The notes under the pieces are model-generated. The model worked only from the letters and a program-made list of their open reading frames with translations. It did no database searches and was not told where the DNA came from. A DNA stretch of 64,000 nt, taken from positions 19,395 through 83,394 of the forward strand of contig JASUSV010000005.1 in NCBI GenBank assembly GCA_030445865.1, in the 5' to 3' direction. This document shows, one piece after another, positions 1 to 9,113 of the stretch. Made by a program: the position numbers and the translations under genes. Source of the DNA: Clostridia bacterium (GTDB taxonomy: Bacteria; Bacillota; DSM-521; Neomoorellales; Neomoorellaceae). Positions within the stretch are counted from its first letter, which is position 1, and the number at the start of each line of letters is the position of its first letter.

Positions 1-1
1 G

Positions 2-619
2 GATATTATTGCTGACAGCGATATCGAGATTTTAAATCCGGAATTGCATATTGCGACTATTGAAAAAGGCGGCCGGTTGTTCATGGAGATGACGGTAGAA
101 AAGGGCAGGGGTTATGTGCCGGCCGAGAAAAATAAGAAAGAAGATCAGCCGATTGGGGTAATTCCTGTAGATTCCCTCTTTTCGCCTATACTCAAGGTAA
201 ATTATACTGTAGAAAATACCCGCGTCGGCCAGGTTACCAACTACGATAAGCTTACCCTGGAAGTCTGGACGAACGGGAGCATAACCCCGGACGAGGCCAT
301 CAGCTCTTCGGCCAAAATCATGATAGATCACTTGAAGCTATTCCAAGAATTTACGGAGAGAGTCGGCGATGAGGTAACGCTGGTAGAAAAGGAAGAAACC
401 AAAAAAGACCGGCTGCTGGATATGTCCATTGAAGAGCTGGACCTTTCGGTGCGCTCTTACAACTGCTTGAAGCGTGCGGGCATCAATACAGTGGCAGAAT
501 TGGTGCAACGTACGGAAGAAGATATGATGAAGGTGCGCAACCTGGGTAAAAAGTCTTTAGAGGAAGTTACCCAAAAGCTGGCAGAACTGGGTTTGTCGCT
601 ACGTCAACCCGAAGAGTAA
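2..619 (+). CDS. rpoA: RNA polymerase subunit alpha (3' part)
   Basis: This is the alpha subunit of RNA polymerase. The reading frame is already open at the window edge, so only the last 205 codons are present and the real start lies upstream. The visible part begins in the N-terminal assembly domain ([14 protein letters not shown]) and continues into the C-terminal domain. That domain carries the helix-hairpin-helix stretches [16 protein letters not shown] and [12 protein letters not shown], which contact UP-element DNA and activators. rplQ follows after 31 bp, the usual end of the ribosomal protein superoperon. Identity is very secure. Confidence 0.97.
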   Translation, partial: DIIADSDIEILNPELHIATIEKGGRLFMEMTVEKGRGYVPAEKNKKEDQPIGVIPVDSLFSPILKVNYTVENTRVGQVTNYDKLTLEVWTNGSITPDEAISSSAKIMIDHLKLFQEFTERVGDEVTLVEKEETKKDRLLDMSIEELDLSVRSYNCLKRAGINTVAELVQRTEEDMMKVRNLGKKSLEEVTQKLAELGLSLRQPEE

Positions 620-650
620 CTCACTTATTCCCAAAAGGGGGAATGCCTTT

Positions 651-989
651 ATGGCTTACCGCAAGTTGGGCCGTTTAAGCGGTCACAGGAAGATGCTCCT
701 GCGTAACCTGGTAACCTCATTTCTGCGAGAGGGGCGCATACAGACGACGGAGCCCCGGGCCAAGGAGTTGAGGAGTCTGGCGGAAGCGATGATAACTTTA
801 GGTAAACGCGGCGACCTGCACGCCCGCCGGCAGGCCCTGGCCTATTTACTCGATGAGAGCGTGGTTACCAAACTTTTTAAAGAGATCGCTCCCCGCTACA
901 GCGATCGCCAGGGTGGTTATACCCGCCTAGTTAAATTAGGGTACCGCAGGGGCGACGGCTCGCCTATGGTAATGGTAGAGCTCGTTTAA
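651..989 (+). CDS. rplQ: 50S ribosomal protein L17
   Basis: This encodes ribosomal protein bL17 of the large subunit, 112 residues, the normal bacterial length. The N-terminus [20 protein letters not shown] is the family signature. An AAAGGGGGAATG ribosome-binding region precedes the ATG. It follows rpoA and is followed only 4 bp later by ecfA1, so the ECF transporter core is probably co-transcribed with the ribosomal operon, as in many Firmicutes. Confidence 0.97.
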   Translation: MAYRKLGRLSGHRKMLLRNLVTSFLREGRIQTTEPRAKELRSLAEAMITLGKRGDLHARRQALAYLLDESVVTKLFKEIAPRYSDRQGGYTRLVKLGYRRGDGSPMVMVELV

Positions 990-993
990 AACC

Positions 994-1824
994 GTGCTGC
1001 AGGCGCGGCAGGTAAGTTTTATTTACCCCGGCGCTTCCCGGCCGGCCCTGGCCGGTTTAGATTTTACCCTTAATAAGGGCGAGCTGGTAGCCCTGGTGGG
1101 GCCAAATGGTTCCGGCAAATCCACTCTGGCCCGCTTATTAAACGGGCTGCTTTTACCCCGGGAAGGGCGGGTAGAAATTGAAGGATTGGACACGCGCGAC
1201 CGGTCGGCTCTGCCGGAAATAAGGCGCCGCGTGGGGCTGGTCTTCCAGGACCCCGATAATCAACTTTTGGCAGGCACGGTAGAAGAAGATGTCGCTTTTG
1301 GCCTGGAGAATTTAGGGCTTGAGCCGGGAGAAATCAGGCGGCGCGTCCAGGAGGTTATGGCCCGCTTGGGGCTGGAAGAATTGCGGGAATGCCCCCCGCA
1401 TCGTCTCTCGGGCGGGCAAAAGCAGCGCGTTGCCCTGGCCGGCGTCCTGGTAATGCAGCCGGATTATATCATCCTTGATGAGGCTACTTCGATGCTAGAT
1501 CCCGTTGGCCGCCGGAGCGTCCTGTCCATTATACGGGAGTTGCAAGCTTCTCTTAACCTGGGCGTGTTGCTTATAACCCACCTGTTGGAAGAAAGCCTGC
1601 TGGCCGATAGGGTTGTCGTATTGCACGGCGGCCGGGTAATTGCAGAAGGGCCTCCTAGGGCTATTTTTTTGGCTCCGGAAAAACTTGCGATGGCCAACCT
1701 GGAGATCCCCGAGATTGTCCAGTTGGCGGAAAGATTGCGCCGGGCGGGGCTGCCGTTGAACCGGGGATTGGCAAACGGGGAGGAGATGGCGGAGGAATTG
1801 TGGAGATTGAAGTTGAAGATGTGA
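994..1824 (+). CDS. ecfA1: ECF transporter ATPase A1
   Basis: This is the first ATPase of an energy-coupling-factor (ECF) vitamin/metal importer. The 276-residue protein has Walker A GPNGSGKST near residue 40, a Q-loop in VFQDPDNQL, the signature LSGGQKQRV and Walker B IILDEATS. The start is GTG, 4 bp after rplQ, and the last 25 bp overlap ecfA2, which suggests translational coupling. In group II ECF systems this ATPase pairs with EcfA2 and EcfT and serves several S-components encoded elsewhere. No S-component gene is present here, so the substrate cannot be read from this locus. Confidence 0.94.
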   Translation: MLQARQVSFIYPGASRPALAGLDFTLNKGELVALVGPNGSGKSTLARLLNGLLLPREGRVEIEGLDTRDRSALPEIRRRVGLVFQDPDNQLLAGTVEEDVAFGLENLGLEPGEIRRRVQEVMARLGLEELRECPPHRLSGGQKQRVALAGVLVMQPDYIILDEATSMLDPVGRRSVLSIIRELQASLNLGVLLITHLLEESLLADRVVVLHGGRVIAEGPPRAIFLAPEKLAMANLEIPEIVQLAERLRRAGLPLNRGLANGEEMAEELWRLKLKM

Positions 1825-2678
1825 GCTTTTCTTACCGCTACCCCGGTAAAGAGATAAAGGCCCTGAAAGGGATAAATTTAAAAATATGCCCTGGTGAACT
1901 CCTGGTAATAGCCGGCGCCAGCGGTTCAGGCAAATCTACGTTGGCCGAACTTCTAGCCGGCTTAAAGCTGCCGACGGCGGGCAGCGTATACCTGGATGGC
2001 GTGGCGACTTCGGCAAGGGGGGCGTTGGTAAAGCGTTTACGCCGGCGGGTGGGAATAGCCTTTCAATACCCGGAGCGCCAGTTATTTGCCGAAACGGTAG
2101 CCGAAGATGTTGCCTTCGGACCGCGCAACCTGGGACTGCCGGAGCAGGAAGTGGAGCGGCGGGTGGAAATATCTTTGCTTTCGGTGGGCTTAGATCCCGA
2201 AATTTACCGCCGTTGCTCTCCTTTCAGCCTCAGTGGAGGGCAGCAGCGCCGGGTTGCCCTGGCGGGCATTCTGGCTATGGAACCGGAAGTCCTTATCTTG
2301 GACGAACCGACGGCAGGCCTTGATCCCGAGGGCCGCCGGGCGTTGCTGGCCTTGGTGCAGGCATACCACCGGCAGCCGGGCAAGGCGGTGGTGCTTATTT
2401 CCCACCACCTGGCCGAAGTTGCCAGGCTGGCAACCCGGTTGGTTGTCCTCTGCCGGGGAGAAATCGTCTTTAAGGGCGGGGTACGCGAACTCTTCGCTAC
2501 AGGCGAAAGGCTGGCGGAGTGGGGTCTCGCCCCGCCGCCTTTAGTAGAAGTGCTGCTGGCGTTGAAGAAAAAAGGCGCCGACATCAGTCCGGTGGCCCTG
2601 ACGCTAGAGGAGGCCGAGAGGGAATTATTGGGCTGGTTGAAAGGCGTCCGGCCGCCCTTGAAAGCGTTGCCCCACTGA
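1800..2678 (+). CDS. ecfA2: ECF transporter ATPase A2
   Basis: This is the second ATPase of the ECF module, 292 residues. It has Walker A GASGSGKST near residue 38, Q-loop FQYPERQLFAETV, signature LSGGQQRRV and Walker B VLILDEPTAGLDPEG. It starts at a GTG inside the end of ecfA1. The long C-terminal extension after the nucleotide-binding domain is typical of EcfA proteins. It forms a heterodimer with EcfA1 on the cytoplasmic face of EcfT. Confidence 0.94.
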   Translation: MEIEVEDVSFSYRYPGKEIKALKGINLKICPGELLVIAGASGSGKSTLAELLAGLKLPTAGSVYLDGVATSARGALVKRLRRRVGIAFQYPERQLFAETVAEDVAFGPRNLGLPEQEVERRVEISLLSVGLDPEIYRRCSPFSLSGGQQRRVALAGILAMEPEVLILDEPTAGLDPEGRRALLALVQAYHRQPGKAVVLISHHLAEVARLATRLVVLCRGEIVFKGGVRELFATGERLAEWGLAPPPLVEVLLALKKKGADISPVALTLEEAERELLGWLKGVRPPLKALPH

Positions 2679-2690
2679 GGAGATAGGGTC

Positions 2691-3482
2691 GTGTATTTGG
2701 AGTTTGGCCAGTACTTCCCCGGCCGTAGCATAATCCATACCTTAGACCCCAGGGCCAAAATAGGCGGCCTTCTTCTCTACAGCGTCGCCCTGGTGCTGGC
2801 GCCGCGTTTTAGCGTTGCCCTGGAAATTTCTCTGCCTCTGATCTTGGCGGCGATCCTGGCCGGGGTGCCGGGTTCTTTTTTCTGGCGCCAGGTTAAGCCG
2901 TTGTTGCCTTTTCTGGCTTTGGCCTTGGTTTTTCATGCCGCCTTGACTCCAGGGCAAGAAATTCTTTTTACTGCCGGGCCTTTCGCCTTTAGCCGGGAAG
3001 GGGCGGAAAGGGCCGCGCTGGCCTGCCTGCGGGTGGCCGGTCTCGTCCTGGGCGCCGGCATGGTGACGGCTACTACTTCTCCTTTGCGGCTAACGGACGG
3101 CTTGGAGGCCATCTTAAAACCGGCCCGGCGCCTGGGCCTGCCGGTTCAAGAGATGGCTCTTATGCTGAGCCTGGCCGTTCGCTTTATCCCCTTGCTTTTG
3201 GAAGAGGCGGCAAAAATCAGGCTGGCCCAGGAAGCCCGCGGGGCGGACTTTAGCGGGCGCCTGGAAAAGCGCCTGAAACTTTTCATGGCGATGGCCATCC
3301 CCCTCTTCATAAGCATTTTCCGGCGGGCGGAGGATATAGCCCAGGCCATGGAAGCCCGGTGTTACCGAGCCGATAAAGAGAGGACAAGGATGCATATATT
3401 GCGCCTGAGGTTTAATGATTATATTGCCCTGGCCCTGGGGGTATTTTTGCTTTTCTGGTCGGCCGCCCGGCGCTGGCTTTAG
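2691..3482 (+). CDS. ecfT: ECF transporter transmembrane subunit T
   Basis: EcfT is the membrane scaffold coupling ATP hydrolysis by EcfA1/A2 to substrate-binding S-components. The 263-residue protein opens with the conserved segment SIIHTLDPRAKI, has several hydrophobic helices, and contains the coupling motif EARGADF near residue 180. The start is GTG, preceded by GAGGAGATAGG. It sits 12 bp after ecfA2 and 10 bp before truA, the standard Firmicute order. Confidence 0.93.
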   Translation: MYLEFGQYFPGRSIIHTLDPRAKIGGLLLYSVALVLAPRFSVALEISLPLILAAILAGVPGSFFWRQVKPLLPFLALALVFHAALTPGQEILFTAGPFAFSREGAERAALACLRVAGLVLGAGMVTATTSPLRLTDGLEAILKPARRLGLPVQEMALMLSLAVRFIPLLLEEAAKIRLAQEARGADFSGRLEKRLKLFMAMAIPLFISIFRRAEDIAQAMEARCYRADKERTRMHILRLRFNDYIALALGVFLLFWSAARRWL

Positions 3483-3492
3483 GATTTAAGCT

Positions 3493-4233
3493 ATGCCTTA
3501 CCTGAAGGTAATTCTGGCTTATGAGGGCACAAATTATTGTGGCTGGCAGGCCCAGCCGGATGAACACGGTCCTTCGGTTCAAGGAACGGTAGAGAAGGCT
3601 TTAAAGAAGCTGACCGGCGAAGAAATCCGGGTAACGGCTGCTGGCCGTACCGATGCCGGCGTCCATGCCCGCGGCCAGGTAATAAGCTTTGCGACCGGGA
3701 GCAAGATCCCGTTGGAACGCTGGCCGCTGGCCCTGAATGCCGTCTTGCCCCCGGATATAGCCGCTTTAAGGGCAGAAGAAGTCGGGCCAGAATTTCACGC
3801 TCGCTACTCGGCCCACAGCAAAACCTACCGCTATACCATACTTAATTCGCCTCTGCGGGACGTATTTTGGCGCCGCTTTAGCTGGCATATAAGGCAGCCC
3901 CTTAACATAGAGGTCATGGAGGAAGCCCTGGCGTATTTAAAAGGGCAACACGACTTCAGGGCCTTTTGCGCCGCCGGCAGCCCGGTAAAAAATTTCGTGC
4001 GCACCATAAAGGACGCCCGACTCCGCAAAGAAGGTTGCCTGATTAATTTAGATATAAAAGCGGATGGTTTTCTTTACCACATGGCCCGTATTATCGCCGG
4101 TACCCTGGTAGAAGTAGGGCAGGGCCGCCTGAAGGCGGAGGCAATCCCCGAAATCCTGGCTTCGCGCGATCGCGGGCGGGCTGGACCCACCGCCCCGCCC
4201 CATGGCCTGTGCTTGATGGAAGTGGAGTATTAG
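3493..4233 (+). CDS. truA: tRNA pseudouridine(38-40) synthase
   Basis: TruA converts uridines 38-40 in the anticodon arm of tRNAs to pseudouridine. The protein has 246 residues, the normal length. The catalytic aspartate lies in [13 protein letters not shown] near residue 56, and the conserved YRYTI and DFRAF stretches follow. It is the last gene of the ecf cluster. A strong vegetative promoter for rplM lies directly after its stop codon. Confidence 0.96.
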   Translation: MPYLKVILAYEGTNYCGWQAQPDEHGPSVQGTVEKALKKLTGEEIRVTAAGRTDAGVHARGQVISFATGSKIPLERWPLALNAVLPPDIAALRAEEVGPEFHARYSAHSKTYRYTILNSPLRDVFWRRFSWHIRQPLNIEVMEEALAYLKGQHDFRAFCAAGSPVKNFVRTIKDARLRKEGCLINLDIKADGFLYHMARIIAGTLVEVGQGRLKAEAIPEILASRDRGRAGPTAPPHGLCLMEVEY

Positions 4234-4235
4234 AC

Positions 4236-4265
4236 TTGACATTATTTTGGGCTTTCCTTTAAAAT
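4236..4265 (+). promoter_or_regulatory. Sigma-A-type promoter for rplM-rpsI
   Basis: A perfect -35 box TTGACA (4236-4241) is followed after 18 bp by TAAAAT (4260-4265), five of six matches to the -10 consensus. It sits between the truA stop and the rplM ribosome-binding site, so rplM-rpsI can be transcribed apart from the upstream operon. Confidence 0.75.
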
Positions 4266-4294
4266 TAAGGCTGGTAAAGAACAGGAGGAGAACG

Positions 4295-4726
4295 ATGACC
4301 ACCTACATGCCGAAACCCTCACTGGAACGCAAATGGTACATCATCGATGCTGCGGGCAAGACATTAGGTAGAGTGGCGACGGAGGCGGCCCGCATTCTGC
4401 GGGGCAAGCATAAGCCTATATTCACGCCGCACCTGGATACGGGCGATTATGTAATCATTATTAATGCCGAAAAAGTGCGCTTAACAGGCCAGAAACTGCA
4501 GAAAAAGTTATATATACGCCATACCGGTTATCCGGGCGGCCTCAAGGTAATGAACTACGCTACTTTGCTGCAGCGAAATCCCCAGTTGGCCATTGAAAAG
4601 GCGGTGAAGGGCATGATCCCTCATAATCGCCTCGGCCGGCAGGTTATAAAAAAACTAAAAGTATACCGCGGAGCGGACCACCCTCACCAGGCCCAGCGCC
4701 CGGAAGCATGGCCGCTAAATGAATAG
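4295..4726 (+). CDS. rplM: 50S ribosomal protein L13
   Basis: This encodes ribosomal protein uL13, 143 residues. The signature region [18 protein letters not shown] near the N-terminus and [11 protein letters not shown] near the C-terminus identify it. The ATG at 4295 is chosen over the in-frame ATG at 4247 because AGGAGGAG lies at 4282-4290 and the resulting length matches the family. It is followed 18 bp later by rpsI, the invariant bacterial pair. Confidence 0.97.
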   Translation: MTTYMPKPSLERKWYIIDAAGKTLGRVATEAARILRGKHKPIFTPHLDTGDYVIIINAEKVRLTGQKLQKKLYIRHTGYPGGLKVMNYATLLQRNPQLAIEKAVKGMIPHNRLGRQVIKKLKVYRGADHPHQAQRPEAWPLNE

Positions 4727-4744
4727 GGGGTAACTTAATTTACC

Positions 4745-5137
4745 ATGGCAGAGTTACAGTATTACGGAACGGGCAGGCGGAAGGAAGCTGTTGCCCGCGT
4801 TCGCTTAGTACCGGGCGAGGGCAGGATAATAATTAACGGGCGCCCGGTAGATGAATACTTCGGCCAGAAGATGCTGGAAATTATGGTGCGCCAGCCCTTG
4901 GAATTGACCAATACTATGGGCCATTACGATGTCCTGGCCAAAGTGGAAGGCGGGGGCATCACGGGGCAGGCAGGCGCTGTCCGTCTGGGTATCGCCCGTG
5001 CCCTTTTGCAGGCGGATGGGGAATTGAGGCCGATTTTGAGAAAAGCCGGTTTCCTCACCCGCGATCCCCGCATGAAAGAAAGGCGTAAATACGGCCTCAA
5101 AAAAGCCCGGAAGGCGCCCCAATTCTCCAAGCGCTAA
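4745..5137 (+). CDS. rpsI: 30S ribosomal protein S9
   Basis: This encodes ribosomal protein uS9 of the small subunit, 130 residues. The N-terminal [16 protein letters not shown] and the C-terminal basic tail [16 protein letters not shown], which reaches the P-site tRNA, are characteristic. It starts at ATG 4745 and partners rplM. The SCIFF precursor gene begins 29 bp after its stop. Confidence 0.97.
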   Translation: MAELQYYGTGRRKEAVARVRLVPGEGRIIINGRPVDEYFGQKMLEIMVRQPLELTNTMGHYDVLAKVEGGGITGQAGAVRLGIARALLQADGELRPILRKAGFLTRDPRMKERRKYGLKKARKAPQFSKR

Positions 5138-5166
5138 AGGCCGGAATGAGGAGGAAGTGTCCCGAT

Positions 5167-5337
5167 ATGCATATTCGTACCGTCTTCAACCCGCGGCTCC
5201 AGGCAACCTTGCAGGTCGGCGGTTGCGGCAACTGCCATGTATCCTGCCAGTCGGCTTGTAAGACTTCCATCACCGTCAGCAACCAGACCTGCGAAAAAGA
5301 AGACAAGCAGGATAATATTTTAAGGCCCGGCAAATAG
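5167..5337 (+). CDS. scfA: SCIFF-type ranthipeptide precursor (five-Cys variant)
   Basis: This is a 56-residue precursor of the SCIFF (six cysteines in forty-five residues) ranthipeptide family, modified by the radical-SAM enzyme encoded just downstream. The core reads GGCGNCHVSCQSACKTSITV then SNQTC. Cysteines are at 20, 23, 27, 31 and 42. From family memory the usual core has a sixth Cys in KTSCTV, and here that position (35) is isoleucine. The ATG at 5167 is preferred to the one at 5146 because AGGAGG at 5148-5153 is the ribosome-binding site. The C-terminal tail overlaps a strong hairpin. Confidence 0.9.
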   Translation: MHIRTVFNPRLQATLQVGGCGNCHVSCQSACKTSITVSNQTCEKEDKQDNILRPGK

Positions 5338-5355
5338 CGCGGGCCTTAAAAATTT
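5318..5355 (+). terminator. Hairpin overlapping the end of scfA
   Basis: A perfect 12-bp stem, TTTTAAGGCCCG paired with CGGGCCTTAAAA (5318-5329 and 5340-5351), encloses the scfA stop codon. A short T-run follows, and element R1 is inserted there. It probably acts as a partial terminator or 3'-end stabiliser, giving more precursor than maturase transcript. Confidence 0.75.
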
Positions 5356-5613
5356 AGTGCATCCGAAAGAAGTATGAAAATGCCGGGGATGCTGGCGTAA
5401 GGCGACTCTGGGCGAGCCTTGCGAGCCGTTGGCGAGACCGAGCCCGGAGGCGGGGCCGAGGGCATGGAGGCCCGAGGCCGGAAACTTTTGCAGGATGCTT
5501 AAATCCGGCCGGGAACCCCGCCGAAGGGCGAGGGGGAGCCACATATGGATCGCTAGCGAGCCCATCTGGAGCCGTCGCCAGCGCCCCGGCATGGGGAACG
5601 TTTCGGAAGCATC
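5356..5613 (+). repeat. R element copy 1 (between scfA and scfB)
   Basis: This is a 258-bp copy of a dispersed GC-rich repeat. It begins AGTGCATCCGAAAG and ends TTTCGGAAGCATC, so the ends form an imperfect inverted repeat. It is flanked by a perfect 8-bp direct repeat AAAAATTT (5348-5355 and 5614-5621), a target-site duplication. Inner arms are complementary: GCCGGGG...TGCTGGCG near the left end with CGCCAGCGCCCCGGC near the right end. Further in, GGCGGGG pairs with CCCCGCC. There is no credible ORF. The next ribosome-binding site lies about 10 bp beyond. Confidence 0.88.
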
Positions 5614-5637
5614 AAAAATTTTAAGGTGGAAAATAAA

Positions 5638-7038
5638 ATGGCTACCCTTAAATCCCTTTTGCCGGCCATTGACTGGCGCCGCGACCTCCACCTTTTTAGT
5701 TTTAATGATTTGAAGCTTGCCTTGGACGTAAATAGCGGTGCCCTGCACGTCTTAGATGAGCCCGCCTGGGAGGTTTTAAGCCTTTTAGCTGCCAAAAAGG
5801 GCAACGTCCCTCATGCTTTTACGGAACTCCTACCCAAGTGGGGAGGCATAACCTTGGGTCAGGTCTGGCGAGAATTAAAAGCCAGGCAAGAGGAAGGGTC
5901 CCTATTTACTTCCCCTTTAGATTTTTCTTCCTATAACCCCCCTGCTCCCTTGCTGCAGGCCCTCTGCCTGCACGTTGCCCACGATTGCAACCTGCGCTGC
6001 CGTTACTGTTTTGCCGACGGCGGTCCCTTCGGCGGCCAGCGAGGGCTTATGCCTTTAGAAGTTGGCCGGGCCGCCCTGGATTTTCTCATGCGGGCTTCCG
6101 GGCCCAGGCGTACGGTAGAGGTAGATTTTTTCGGCGGGGAACCCCTGTTAAATTTTTCCGTAGTGGCTTCACTGCTTGATTACGGCCAAGAAAAGGCTCG
6201 GGAAGCAGGCAAGAAAATTCGCTTTACCTTAACTACCAACGGCGTCGGTTTAACCTCCGAAATTGAAGAATTTCTAAATACCCACGGCGTCAGCGTCATC
6301 TTGAGTCTCGACGGCCGGCCGGAAGTGAACGACGCTAACCGCTTTTTCCCCGACGGGGAGGGCAGCTACAGTTATGTAATGCCCAAGTTGCAGTCTTTCG
6401 TGCAGAATTACCCGCAGCTAGATTACTGGATCAGGGGAACTTACACCAGGCAGAACTTGGATTTTGCCCGGGATGTGCTCCACCTTGTTTCCCTCGGCTT
6501 TAAAAATATTTCCCTGGAGCCGGTCATTGCCGGTCCGGAGCAGCCTTACTCCCTTCGCCGGGAGGATCTGCCGCGTATCCGGGAAGAGTATCAATATCTG
6601 GCCGGCGAATTTTTGCGTTTTTACCGGGAGGGACGGCCGTTTAAGTTTTTCCATTTTATTCTCGACCCCGAAGGTGGTCCGTGTTTGATCAAGCGTTTAA
6701 GCGGTTGTGGAGCCGGTACCAGTTACTTGGCCGTAACCCCTGATGGACAACTTTTTCCCTGCCACCAGTTCGTGGGCCAGAGGGAATTTTGTCTCGGAGA
6801 CGTGTATTCCGGCATTAAGAGGCCCGATCTGCAGGAACAATTTCGCCTGGCCCACATAGGCTGTAAGGAGGGGTGCCGTTGTTGCTGGGCTCGGTATTAT
6901 TGTAGCGGCGGTTGTCATGCCGCCGCCTTCGCCGCCCATAGGGAACTTTTGCGGCCGGATGAAGTGGCCTGCGCCATCCAGCAGATCCGTACGGAAGCCG
7001 CCCTTTATATCCAGGCAAAAATCAGGTTGAAAATTTAA
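5638..7038 (+). CDS. scfB: SCIFF radical SAM maturase
   Basis: This enzyme installs sulfur-to-alpha-carbon thioether links in the ScfA peptide by radical chemistry. The 466-residue protein has an N-terminal peptide-recognition (RRE-like) region. The radical-SAM cluster motif is CNLRCRYC (Cys 117, 121, 124), followed by DFFGGEPLL. The Cys-rich SPASM/twitch part runs from GCGAGTSYLAVTPDGQLFPC to CWARYYCSGGC and binds auxiliary Fe-S clusters. The ATG at 5638 is chosen because AAGGTGG ends 8 bp upstream; the GTG at 5626 overlaps that site. Pairing with scfA is the family hallmark. Confidence 0.93.
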   Translation: MATLKSLLPAIDWRRDLHLFSFNDLKLALDVNSGALHVLDEPAWEVLSLLAAKKGNVPHAFTELLPKWGGITLGQVWRELKARQEEGSLFTSPLDFSSYNPPAPLLQALCLHVAHDCNLRCRYCFADGGPFGGQRGLMPLEVGRAALDFLMRASGPRRTVEVDFFGGEPLLNFSVVASLLDYGQEKAREAGKKIRFTLTTNGVGLTSEIEEFLNTHGVSVILSLDGRPEVNDANRFFPDGEGSYSYVMPKLQSFVQNYPQLDYWIRGTYTRQNLDFARDVLHLVSLGFKNISLEPVIAGPEQPYSLRREDLPRIREEYQYLAGEFLRFYREGRPFKFFHFILDPEGGPCLIKRLSGCGAGTSYLAVTPDGQLFPCHQFVGQREFCLGDVYSGIKRPDLQEQFRLAHIGCKEGCRCCWARYYCSGGCHAAAFAAHRELLRPDEVACAIQQIRTEAALYIQAKIRLKI

Positions 7039-7125
7039 GCCTTTGGCAGCAGGAATTTCTTCTGTAAAGGCGAATACTTACAACACTGGCTTTCACTTCA
7101 TTCCGGATGGGGAAGGGGGGAGGTC

Positions 7126-8550
7126 ATGCCACCGCATAAAGGGCTGTCGTCTCCCCTGGAAAAGCTGGGGGTTTTGCTTAAAGCTTGCCAGGGGTGGTGG
7201 CGACAGCGATGCGGGCGGTGCGGGCAGATACTTGCTCCGGCAGTTGCAGCGTTGATACTGGTATCGCTTGCTATAGGATGGTACAAAGTAAAGGTAGCGC
7301 CCAATGCCTGGGCCGTGCTCATTAACGGAGAGCAGGTGGCTATAGTTGCCGGCCAGGATCAAGCGGAAAAAGCCTTGCAGGAGTTGCTGGCCGAAAAGGG
7401 GCAAGGTCTGGGAAAAGTAAATTTTGCCGACCGCATCGCTTATACCAAGATCAGGGCTGAGAAGAAAGACCTTTGTAGCCAGGAAAAACTGAAAACACTT
7501 TTAGCTTCCAAATTAAATATTGTTGCTAGGGCGGTTGCGTTAAGAATTAACGGGGAAGATAAGCTATTTTTGAAGGACAAAGCTACGGCTGAGGCGGTTT
7601 TAGAAAAACTCAAGGAAAGTTATATACCTCCTGGCGAAGGGGAAGTAGAGGAAGTAAAAATCCAGGAAGAGGTTTCCCTAGTCGAGTGCGAAGTTAAACT
7701 AGATGAAATCTCGAGCGAAGCAGATGCTTTAGCTGTATTGAAGAACGGCAGACCTAATGTGATTAAATATAAAGTTAAGGAAGGGGATTCTTTCTGGACC
7801 ATAGCCCAGGCCAATGGCTTGCAGGTAGAAGAGTTACAGGCGGCCAACCCAGAAGTTGACCCGGAAAGATTAAATATAGGCCAGGAGATAAATTTAACTA
7901 AAGTTGAACCCCTGTTGCATGTAGTAGCCGTCCTGCGTAAAGAAGTGAAAGAACCTATACCTTACGAGGTTGAGGTAGTCAATGATAGCAACTTACTGCG
8001 CGGACAGGAAAAGATCAAACAACCGGGCGTGGAGGGCGAGCAGAGGGTAGTTTACCAGGTAATCGCCAAAAACGGTACGGTGGTGGGTCGAGAGGTTTTA
8101 GAGAAAGAAGTTCTAAAAGAGCCCCAGACGAAGGTAATAAGTCGGGGTACGCGCCTCATCTTGGCCTCGCGCGGCGGAGGATCGGGCCAGCTGACCTGGC
8201 CGGCAAGAGGCCCAATTACTTCTGGTTTTGGTTACCGCGGCAGGGAATTTCATGCCGCTATTGATATAGGAGTGCCTTACGGGACCCCGGTAAGAGCGGC
8301 TGAAGCTGGGGTAGTTATATTTGTAGGGTATTATGGAGGCTATGGGCGAAGCATTCTTATCGACCACGGTGATGGCTTGATGACCCGCTATGCTCACCTT
8401 GCCGGCTACGAAGTAAAGGTGGGAGAGCAGGTCGAACGCGGAGAGGTCATCGGCTACTCCGGTAATTCAGGGCGCAGCACCGGGCCGCACTTGCACTTTG
8501 AAGTCCTGATTAATGGTACCCCTTATAACCCGTTAGAGTTTTTGCGTTAA
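7126..8550 (+). CDS. LysM/G5/M23 cell-wall metallopeptidase
   Basis: This is a membrane-anchored peptidoglycan endopeptidase of 474 residues. A hydrophobic helix near residues 37-52 anchors it. A LysM domain follows at about 212-260 (YKVKEGDSFWTIA), then a G5 domain at about 270-345, then a C-terminal M23 peptidase domain from about 360. The zinc ligands are visible as FHAAIDIG near residue 374 and HLHFEV near 454. The ATG follows GGGGGGAGG. It is likely transcribed alone up to the terminator at 8575. The substrate cross-link is not deducible. Confidence 0.9.
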   Translation: MPPHKGLSSPLEKLGVLLKACQGWWRQRCGRCGQILAPAVAALILVSLAIGWYKVKVAPNAWAVLINGEQVAIVAGQDQAEKALQELLAEKGQGLGKVNFADRIAYTKIRAEKKDLCSQEKLKTLLASKLNIVARAVALRINGEDKLFLKDKATAEAVLEKLKESYIPPGEGEVEEVKIQEEVSLVECEVKLDEISSEADALAVLKNGRPNVIKYKVKEGDSFWTIAQANGLQVEELQAANPEVDPERLNIGQEINLTKVEPLLHVVAVLRKEVKEPIPYEVEVVNDSNLLRGQEKIKQPGVEGEQRVVYQVIAKNGTVVGREVLEKEVLKEPQTKVISRGTRLILASRGGGSGQLTWPARGPITSGFGYRGREFHAAIDIGVPYGTPVRAAEAGVVIFVGYYGGYGRSILIDHGDGLMTRYAHLAGYEVKVGEQVERGEVIGYSGNSGRSTGPHLHFEVLINGTPYNPLEFLR

Positions 8551-8574
8551 ATAGTCTGGCTAAATTATGCCCTT

Positions 8575-8610
8575 CCTTATGGACAGGCTTTCGTCCATAA
8601 GGATTTTTTT
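8575..8610 (+). terminator. Intrinsic terminator after M23 gene
   Basis: The 10-bp stem CCTTATGGAC / GTCCATAAGG with a short loop is followed by a run of seven T residues. Confidence 0.92.
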
Positions 8611-8700
8611 ATATACGGGATTCGCAGTGACCTTTTTCTTGCTTTTTATAGTATTTGTGTATAAGATGTTAAGTAAACTAAAAAAGGAGTGATAAAAGGT

Positions 8701-9105
8701 ATGGATTTTAGCCAAATACATAACATAGCTATAGTAGGCCTATCCGATAAACCGGATCGCGATTCTCACCGGGTAGCCCGGTACCTACAGGAAGAGGGTT
8801 ACCGGATCATACCCGTCAACCCATCGTTGGAGGAGGTGCTGGGGGAGAAGTGTTATCCCGATTTAGGCTCCATCCCGGCAGATATTGAGATAGATGTGGT
8901 GGATATCTTTCGAAGGCCCGAGGCGGTTCCGCCCGTTGTCGAGGAGGCGGCCCGGCGGGGCAAAGTCAAGATTATTTGGATGCAAGAGGGGGTTGTAAAC
9001 GAAGAAGCTGCCGCCAGGGCCCGGGCCGCAGGTATGGAAGTAATTATGGACAGGTGCATTAAAAAAGAACACCTTAAGTGGAAGGCCGAAAAACAGGGGG
9101 TTTAG
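8701..9105 (+). CDS. CoA-binding domain protein (YccU-like)
   Basis: This is a 134-residue single-domain Rossmann protein of the CoA-binding family. The glycine-rich start [21 protein letters not shown] and the segment GYRIIPVNP are typical. The last third holds the conserved [16 protein letters not shown] 8701 is preferred to GTG 8689 because AAAGGAG overlaps the latter. The gene stops 8 bp before trxB, so both probably share one mRNA. The biological role of the family is not settled. Confidence 0.88.
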   Translation: MDFSQIHNIAIVGLSDKPDRDSHRVARYLQEEGYRIIPVNPSLEEVLGEKCYPDLGSIPADIEIDVVDIFRRPEAVPPVVEEAARRGKVKIIWMQEGVVNEEAAARARAAGMEVIMDRCIKKEHLKWKAEKQGV

Positions 9106-9113
9106 CGAAGGGT

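Noticed and set aside
5320..5748. ORFs of 60-140 codons on both strands across R element copies
   Set aside because: They differ in frame and length between copies, have no consistent RBS, and owe their openness to GC-rich repeated GCGAGCC-type sequence. No frame is conserved in all four copies.
9078..9113. Upstream GTG start for trxB
   Set aside because: It lies in the preceding gene and would add residues before the FAD-binding strand, whereas ATG 9114 gives the family length.
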